Source of the DNA: Oligoflexales bacterium
GTDB taxonomy: Bacteria > Bdellovibrionota_B > Oligoflexia > Oligoflexales > JAGOVF01
Reading direction: 5' to 3'
Assembly (NCBI GenBank): GCA_018060885.1
Contig: JAGOVF010000007.1
Span: forward strand, 1 to 47,904
Length of the DNA stretch: 47,904 bases
Of this stretch, positions 43,378 to 47,904 are shown one piece after another. The translations under genes and the position numbers were made by a program. Under the pieces are notes generated by a model. It was not told the DNA's origin, ran no database searches, and saw nothing but the letters and a program-made list of their open reading frames with translations. The first letter of the stretch is position 1. The number at the start of each line of letters is the position of its first letter.

Positions 43378-44613
43378 ATGAAGCAAGATATAAATGAGCC
43401 TCAAAAACTTAGCATAGAAGATGGCAAAATCCTTATTCCCGTAGAAATTTTAAACAAAAACATGACGGCTGAAAATCTTGACTATCAAGTTTGTGGTAGA
43501 CACTCTTTATTTTTCAGTACAAACAGTGGCGGTAAAAAAAAGCAGAACTTTTCTTTTTGTTCGAGTGAAATGTTCGCAGTCTATTTAGATTCTTTAATTC
43601 AATCAGAATATTCCGGTGCGATTGTAGTTGAGGTTGAACAGGATAGTAAAACCTTATACTTTCGTGATGGTCGATTAGTTTTTGCTTCATCAACTCAGAT
43701 AGATGATCGCTTAGGTGAAATTTGTTATCGAGCTAATCTTATAAATATGGACGCCTTTGCCAATTCGACGGTGCAAGTAAACAATCAAATTAAATTCGGA
43801 CAAGTTCTATTAAAAGATCGATTGATGACTCATATCGGACTGTCTCAAGCTTTAAAGCTGCAAGTTGCAGAGATTGCACGTTCCATATTCTTACACAAAG
43901 ATGTTTATTTCGAGTTAGTCCATGGACAAAAACCGTTTACGGAAGTTTTATTTTTGCGAGGGGATCGTCAAGTCGTAATGAATGCAGCCGCCTATGGAGT
44001 TTTATATAAAAATTTTGTTGAGCGCCTCTTGCCAGAAACGGCTATTTATATGACGGATGATGAAGATGAGGGAAGTCAATTTCCACCTTCGACGTTTTAT
44101 GGCGACATCATCGATCTCCTCTTAAAAGAAACTTTGTTAGATGATGTTATACAGTCATTTCGTCTCAATAGAATTTATACGCTCAATGCAATTATGTACT
44201 TGTTCTACAAAGGTGTCATAAAACTAAGTCCGTTAGCACCTATTTCTGCACAAAACAAAACTGAGCAGCGCGGTGAAGTAAAGGCGAAAATTTCTGCGTA
44301 CAACAGAATTAGCGAGGAAATTAATAATTGTTTTGTAACAGAGAAATTGCAATTTCCCATTGCGGAACTACGACACTATGCGCAAATGTTAGATGGAGAT
44401 AATCGCTTTAGTTTTCGTCTCAATCACCTTGGTAGTCTTGATGAGGATAGTGTGTTTGATATTCTTTCTCAAGATCAAAAGATTGTTGGCCGCAACGGCT
44501 ATTTAGTTGATCGCATTGATAGCTTACGACGTTTTGTGATGCAAATCGCTGGTGACCACTTAAGCAAACAAAGTCTAAGTCGCATTGAAAAAATTTTTTA
44601 TGAGGTTGTATGA
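43378..44613 (+). CDS. DUF4388/PATAN-like domain protein
   Basis: This 411-residue cytoplasmic-type protein contains, near residues 75-130, SGAIVVEVEQDSKTLYFRDG followed by RLVFASSTQIDDRLGEICY. This has the beta-strand/dG/vfA pattern of DUF4388 (PATAN) domains found in deltaproteobacterial-type signalling proteins. The rest is helical and not recognised. It starts 38 bases after the NtrX-like gene, with AAGGGAG seven bases before its ATG, and its stop overlaps the rlmB start by four bases (ATGA). Cotranscription with the two-component pair suggests a signalling role; this is inference. Confidence 0.65.
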   Translation: MKQDINEPQKLSIEDGKILIPVEILNKNMTAENLDYQVCGRHSLFFSTNSGGKKKQNFSFCSSEMFAVYLDSLIQSEYSGAIVVEVEQDSKTLYFRDGRLVFASSTQIDDRLGEICYRANLINMDAFANSTVQVNNQIKFGQVLLKDRLMTHIGLSQALKLQVAEIARSIFLHKDVYFELVHGQKPFTEVLFLRGDRQVVMNAAAYGVLYKNFVERLLPETAIYMTDDEDEGSQFPPSTFYGDIIDLLLKETLLDDVIQSFRLNRIYTLNAIMYLFYKGVIKLSPLAPISAQNKTEQRGEVKAKISAYNRISEEINNCFVTEKLQFPIAELRHYAQMLDGDNRFSFRLNHLGSLDEDSVFDILSQDQKIVGRNGYLVDRIDSLRRFVMQIAGDHLSKQSLSRIEKIFYEVV

Positions 44614-45371
44614 AACATCGAAAGCCAGCCTTTAAAAATAAAACGATGAATAGTACCCCTCGTTCACAGTTCGTTGTCGAAGGTGAAAGTTCTGTTCTAG
44701 ACTACTTAAAACTAAATCCGGCACAGGTTATTGGGGTCTATTATCGCGATCGAATTGGTGATGAGTTGGCGACTATTCTTAAACAACATCAAATTAATGC
44801 GGTGCTAGGAGACAAACAAGAGTTTGCTGGTTATGCACCACAAAGTCCAGTTTGGGCGGTGATCAAGATTTCGCTATTGCCAGAAAATGAGCTTTTAGAT
44901 GAGTTAGACCAGCGTCAAAATGATCTCATTGTGATTTGTGATCACATAACAGATCCTAGAAATTTAGGGGCGGTTGTTCGAAGTTGCGCTTATTTTGGTG
45001 TTCAGAATATTGTTATTCCTAATCGAAGGCAGGTACAGTTGACTAATGTTGTCGTGAGCACTGCGCAGGCCGGCTTTGCTCGTACTCAACTGACGGTGGT
45101 TGCTAATATCAATCAAATGATAGCTCGTTTAAAAAAGATGAATTATTGGATTTGCGGTACAAGTTTGGCAGGTAAACCACTTGAAGAATTTTCTAAAAGA
45201 CCTTTTGCAAAAATGGCTTTAATTATCGGATCAGAGGGTAAAGGTATGAGCCAACTTGTAGAACAGAACTGTGATCTCTTAATGAAAATAACTGGAGCTA
45301 AAGAAACTGTTGATTCATTAAATGTTTCCGTCGCGACGGGAATTTTCCTTCATCACTTCTCACTCCCTTAA
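44610..45371 (+). CDS. rlmB: 23S rRNA/tRNA 2'-O-methyltransferase, RlmB/TrmH family
   Basis: This 253-residue SpoU-class methyltransferase has all three SPOUT motifs: DHITDPRNLGAVVRSC, LIIGSEGKGMSQLV and VDSLNVSVATGIFLHH. The N-terminal part (residues 18-85) is the small substrate-binding domain with FVVEGESSVLDYL, as in RlmB, which modifies Gm2251 of 23S rRNA. An alternative is another TrmH-family target. The start overlaps the DUF4388-like gene by four bases. It precedes the tRNA cluster. Confidence 0.88.
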   Translation: MKHRKPAFKNKTMNSTPRSQFVVEGESSVLDYLKLNPAQVIGVYYRDRIGDELATILKQHQINAVLGDKQEFAGYAPQSPVWAVIKISLLPENELLDELDQRQNDLIVICDHITDPRNLGAVVRSCAYFGVQNIVIPNRRQVQLTNVVVSTAQAGFARTQLTVVANINQMIARLKKMNYWICGTSLAGKPLEEFSKRPFAKMALIIGSEGKGMSQLVEQNCDLLMKITGAKETVDSLNVSVATGIFLHHFSLP

Positions 45372-45421
45372 AGCAATGCGTATTTCGAATTTTCAAATTT
45401 TCTTGTGAGTTGTTAATGCCA

Positions 45422-45448
45422 TTGACAGTTTTTATGTAATTATATAAA
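45422..45448 (+). promoter_or_regulatory. Predicted promoter of the tRNA cluster
   Basis: A perfect TTGACA at 45422-45427 and TATAAA at 45443-45448, 15 bases apart, lie 45 bases before tRNA-Thr. No gene intervenes. Confidence 0.6.
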
Positions 45449-45492
45449 ACCTTTGGCCTGTCCTAAAATGACAGCTATTTGTGTTTTGTATT

Positions 45493-45568
45493 GCTGGTGT
45501 AGCTCAATTGGTAGAGCAGCTGACTTGTAATCAGCAGGTTGCGGGTTCAAGTCCCATCACCAGCTCCA
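45493..45568 (+). tRNA. tRNA-Thr (anticodon TGT)
   Basis: A full cloverleaf with acceptor GCTGGTG/CACCAGC and anticodon loop CTTGTAA. The CCA end is encoded. It heads the conserved Thr-Tyr-Gly-Thr-tuf order of many proteobacteria. Confidence 0.95.
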
Positions 45569-45587
45569 TTTCACTACGAATGCCCGC

Positions 45588-45673
45588 GGAGGGGTGCCCG
45601 AGCGGCCAATGGGGACGGGCTGTAAACCCGTTGACTGATGTCTTCGAAGGTTCGAATCCTTCTCCCTCCACCA
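45588..45673 (+). tRNA. tRNA-Tyr (anticodon GTA)
   Basis: An 86-nt class II tRNA with a long variable arm and anticodon loop CTGTAAA. The acceptor stem pairs GGAGGGG with the 3' end, including one G-T pair. The CCA end is encoded. Confidence 0.95.
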
Positions 45674-45705
45674 TTCAGTATAGCTTTAGGATTTTGGTTT
45701 GTGTT

Positions 45706-45782
45706 GCGGGAGTAGCTCAGCTGGCTAGAGCATTAGCCTTCCAAGCTAAGGGTCGCGGGTTCGAATCCCGTCTCCCGCTCCA
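45706..45782 (+). tRNA. tRNA-Gly (anticodon TCC)
   Basis: A cloverleaf with acceptor GCGGGAG/CTCCCGC and anticodon loop CTTCCAA. The CCA end is encoded. Confidence 0.95.
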
Positions 45783-45819
45783 CTGGGCCGATTTTATTTG
45801 TGCTGCGATGAATTGGGCC

Positions 45820-45846
45820 GCGCTAAATTGCGCCGCAGCGCTTTTT
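45820..45846 (+). terminator. Probable terminator after the first three tRNAs
   Basis: GCGCT at 45820-45824 pairs with AGCGC at 45837-45841 and a TTTTT run follows. This would separate tRNA-Thr/Tyr/Gly from the tRNA-Thr-tuf unit. Confidence 0.5.
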
Positions 45847-45894
45847 CGTTGATTTATCTGACGGAAACCTGTAGGCATTTAGCTCTGTTTTAGC

Positions 45895-45923
45895 TTGAGA
45901 TGCGATAGGGTTAGGTCTGTTAT
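45895..45923 (+). promoter_or_regulatory. Possible promoter of tRNA-Thr(GGT)-tuf
   Basis: TTGAGA at 45895-45900 and TGTTAT at 45918-45923 are 17 bases apart. The tRNA starts nine bases later. A separate TATAAT at 46055-46060, without a clear -35, could also serve tuf. Confidence 0.4.
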
Positions 45924-45931
45924 AGAGACGG

Positions 45932-46006
<75 letters not shown>

Positions 46007-46100
46007 TTGCTTTTTTGTTTATATTGTTTTTATGAATTAGTGTTTAGAGGCTAGTATAATTTTCTAACAACGATGTTATTTGAATACTCCGGAGGATGTG

Positions 46101-47294
46101 ATGGCTAAGGAAAAGTTTCAGCGGAACAAGGAACACGTTAACGTCGGAACAATTGGTCACGTTGACCATGGTAAAACGACTTTAACAGCAGCAATTACGA
46201 CAATTGCATCACTGAAGTTCGGTGGTACGGCGAAGAAATTCGACGAGATTGACAAAGCGCCAGAAGAGAAGGCGCGTGGAATTACGATTTCAACTTCACA
46301 CGTTGAATACGAGTCTGAAAAGCGTCACTATGCGCACGTTGACTGCCCAGGTCATGCTGACTACGTTAAAAATATGATTACTGGTGCGGCACAGATGGAC
46401 GGAGCAATTCTCGTTGTGAGCGCTGCTGACGGTCCGATGCCACAAACACGTGAGCACATTCTTCTAGCACGTCAAGTAGGCGTTCCTAAGATCGTTGTTT
46501 TTATGAACAAGTGCGATATGGTCGATGATAGTGAACTATTGGATCTTGTCGAGATGGAAGTTCGTGAGCTTCTTGATCAATATAAATTTCCAGGTGATGC
46601 GACACCTATCATCAAAGGCTCTGCATTAAAAGCGCTAGAGTCAATGGATCCAAAATCTGATGCTTCAAAATGTATATTCGAACTTTTGACAGCTCTCGAT
46701 ACCTATGTTCCAGTTCCTGAAAGAGCGATTGATAAGCCGTTCTTGATGCCAATTGAAGACGTGTTTTCTATTTCTGGTCGTGGAACAGTTGTAACAGGAC
46801 GTGTAGAGCGTGGTATCGTTAAAACTGGTGACGAACTTGAAGTTATTGGTATTAAAGACACACAAAAAACTATTTGTACTGGTGTGGAAATGTTCCGTAA
46901 GTTGCTAGACGAAGGTCGCGCCGGTGATAACGTCGGTGTACTTTTGCGCGGAATTAAGCGTGAAGACGTCATCCGCGGCCAAGTTTTGGCAGCGCCTGGT
47001 TCAATCACGCCACATAAGAAATTTAAGGCTCAGGTTTATATTTTGACTAAAGAAGAGGGTGGTCGTCACACTGCTTTTTACAAAGGCTATAGACCACAAT
47101 TTTATTTCCGCACTACAGACGTCACAGGTATTATCGAATTGCCACCTAATGTCGAGATGGTTATGCCTGGTGACAACATCGATATGGTTGTTGAGTTGAT
47201 CAACCCAATTGCGATGGACAAGGAATTGCGCTTTGCGATTCGCGAAGGTGGTCGTACAGTTGGAGCCGGTGTTGTTGCGGAGATTATTGCGTAA
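46101..47294 (+). CDS. tuf: Elongation factor Tu
   Basis: EF-Tu carries aminoacyl-tRNA to the ribosome as a GTPase. G motifs are GHVDHGKTT (G1), the RGITIS switch, DCPGHAD (G3), NKCDMVDD (G4) and GSALKAL (G5). Domains II and III are complete, ending in [11 protein letters not shown]. The ATG at 46101 follows GGAGG six bases upstream and gives 397 residues; the frame extending to 46080 is rejected. A strong terminator follows. The context of four tRNAs upstream and tRNA-Trp-secE downstream is that of the proteobacterial tufB locus. Confidence 0.98.
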   Translation: MAKEKFQRNKEHVNVGTIGHVDHGKTTLTAAITTIASLKFGGTAKKFDEIDKAPEEKARGITISTSHVEYESEKRHYAHVDCPGHADYVKNMITGAAQMDGAILVVSAADGPMPQTREHILLARQVGVPKIVVFMNKCDMVDDSELLDLVEMEVRELLDQYKFPGDATPIIKGSALKALESMDPKSDASKCIFELLTALDTYVPVPERAIDKPFLMPIEDVFSISGRGTVVTGRVERGIVKTGDELEVIGIKDTQKTICTGVEMFRKLLDEGRAGDNVGVLLRGIKREDVIRGQVLAAPGSITPHKKFKAQVYILTKEEGGRHTAFYKGYRPQFYFRTTDVTGIIELPPNVEMVMPGDNIDMVVELINPIAMDKELRFAIREGGRTVGAGVVAEIIA

Positions 47295-47346
47295 GCATTT
47301 AGACCTTCGGCTTATTTCGTAGGTGTGAATTAAACAGTTATACTAG

Positions 47347-47374
47347 GCCACCACCAAGTCGGTGGTGGCTTTTT
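47347..47374 (+). terminator. Rho-independent terminator of tuf
   Basis: A perfect 9-bp stem GCCACCACC/GGTGGTGGC with a 5-nt loop is followed by TTTTT. Confidence 0.95.
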
Positions 47375-47387
47375 ACTTGGGTGATTT

Positions 47388-47460
47388 AGGCGAGTAGCTC
47401 TAATGGTAGAGCAGCGGATTCCAAATCCGCGGGTTGGGGGTTCGAGTCCCTCCTCGCCTG
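47388..47460 (+). tRNA. tRNA-Trp (anticodon CCA)
   Basis: A cloverleaf with acceptor AGGCGAG/CTCGCCT and anticodon loop TTCCAAA. Unlike the other four tRNAs here, the 3' CCA is not encoded (CTC follows the discriminator G), so it must be added by CCA-adding enzyme. Confidence 0.93.
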
Positions 47461-47480
47461 CTCGAAAAAAGGGGAAATCG

Positions 47481-47870
47481 GTGCAAGCACAGCAAAAAGA
47501 TGACAGTTCCTTGCTGAATGTTATTTACGCAGGACTTTTTTTCTTAGTTTTCTACGTGACATGGCGTTTTGGTGAAACAGTTGCTTTGCAAGCAGGCTGG
47601 CTAGAACGGTATGACAGCTGGTTGCCTCAGGTATTAGTTGCTCTTGGAGTCGTAGTAGCTCTTAGCGCGACTTTTTGGGTCGTACGAGATGGCGGCAAGC
47701 GTGAGTACTTGGCAGCTGCAATTGCTGAATTGCGAAAAGTAACTTGGCCGAGTGCTGATGACACAAAAAAAATGACTATTATTGTTGTCGTGGTGGTAGG
47801 TATATTTGCAGTCATTCTATCGGTATTTGATTTTGGTTGGTCTTGGGTACTGCGCCAAATCATTGCTTAA
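47481..47870 (+). CDS. secE: Preprotein translocase subunit SecE
   Basis: SecE stabilises SecY in the protein-conducting channel. The 129-residue product has three hydrophobic segments (LLNVIYAGLFFLVFYV, VLVALGVVVALSATFWV, TIIVVVVVGIFAVIL), the longer three-segment type seen in enterobacteria. The conserved amphipathic helix AELRKVTWPS precedes the last segment. The GTG at 47481 with GGGG eight bases before it is the likely start; the frame running back into tRNA-Trp is rejected. nusG is expected next, beyond the window. Confidence 0.95.
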   Translation: MQAQQKDDSSLLNVIYAGLFFLVFYVTWRFGETVALQAGWLERYDSWLPQVLVALGVVVALSATFWVVRDGGKREYLAAAIAELRKVTWPSADDTKKMTIIVVVVVGIFAVILSVFDFGWSWVLRQIIA

Positions 47871-47904
47871 GTTTAATATCAACTCTATTTCTTAAAAAAT
47901 TTCT

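Noticed and set aside
45481-45852. A 123-codon open frame over the tRNA cluster
   Set aside because: It is a read-through of three tRNA genes and has no protein character.

Overview
The window reads as a chromosomal stretch of a Gram-negative, low-to-medium GC bacterium. The tRNA-Thr/Tyr/Gly/Thr-tuf-tRNA-Trp-secE block, fused NuoCD, HemE, TldD/TldE, a Lol-type permease and an NtrY/NtrX-like pair are proteobacterial in style. The many small lipoproteins, FHA-GGDEF and DUF4388-like proteins and a lipoprotein serpin fit a Bdellovibrionota/Oligoflexia or deltaproteobacterial-type lineage best. That placement is inference; no 16S gene is present.

Layout. 0-4 kb: end of a LolC/E-type permease, a zinc-ribbon protein, a pair of giant hairpin repeats, an SDR and a NUC1-type nuclease. 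4.2-8.3 kb: tldD, tldE and a secreted protein, probably one operon behind a TATAAT promoter. 8.3-13.1 kb: minus-strand secreted protein, CAP-domain protein, acyl-CoA dehydrogenase and two helical proteins. 13.2-17.8 kb: hemE, a methyltransferase, a very small protein with strong expression signals, and two lipoproteins. 17.85-18.1 kb: a 76-bp higher-order tandem repeat, then a TPR protein and aspS (minus). 21.1-26.9 kb: nuoCD-E-F-G-I, the peripheral arm of complex I without nuoB, nuoH or any other membrane subunit.

26.9-30.9 kb is an unsettled accessory zone: two fused remnants of genes that lie 3 kb further on, a lipoprotein serpin, an ISAs1-like transposase remnant, a frameshifted secreted protein and an SH3-like lipoprotein. 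31-34.7 kb: A-type-carrier-like protein, CPBP protease, TrmL, a HisC-like aminotransferase and a radical SAM/SPASM protein. 34.8-35.4 kb: second pair of giant hairpins. 35.6-39.4 kb: FHA-GGDEF, two lipoproteins, tadA and a recombinase homologue lacking its catalytic residues. 39.5-45.4 kb: NtrY/NtrX-like two-component pair, DUF4388-like protein and RlmB. 45.4-47.9 kb: translation block.

The most unusual structure is a repeat family seen at 1555-2037 and 34797-35418. Each locus has two hairpins, with 39-50 bp near-perfect stems and a conserved 66-68 nt apical loop, in opposite orientation about 170-180 bp apart. Stem sequences differ between copies but stay complementary; loops are nearly identical and predict a three-way junction. 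One copy is interrupted by a separate 127-bp element with perfect 17-bp terminal inverted repeats. I recognise neither element.
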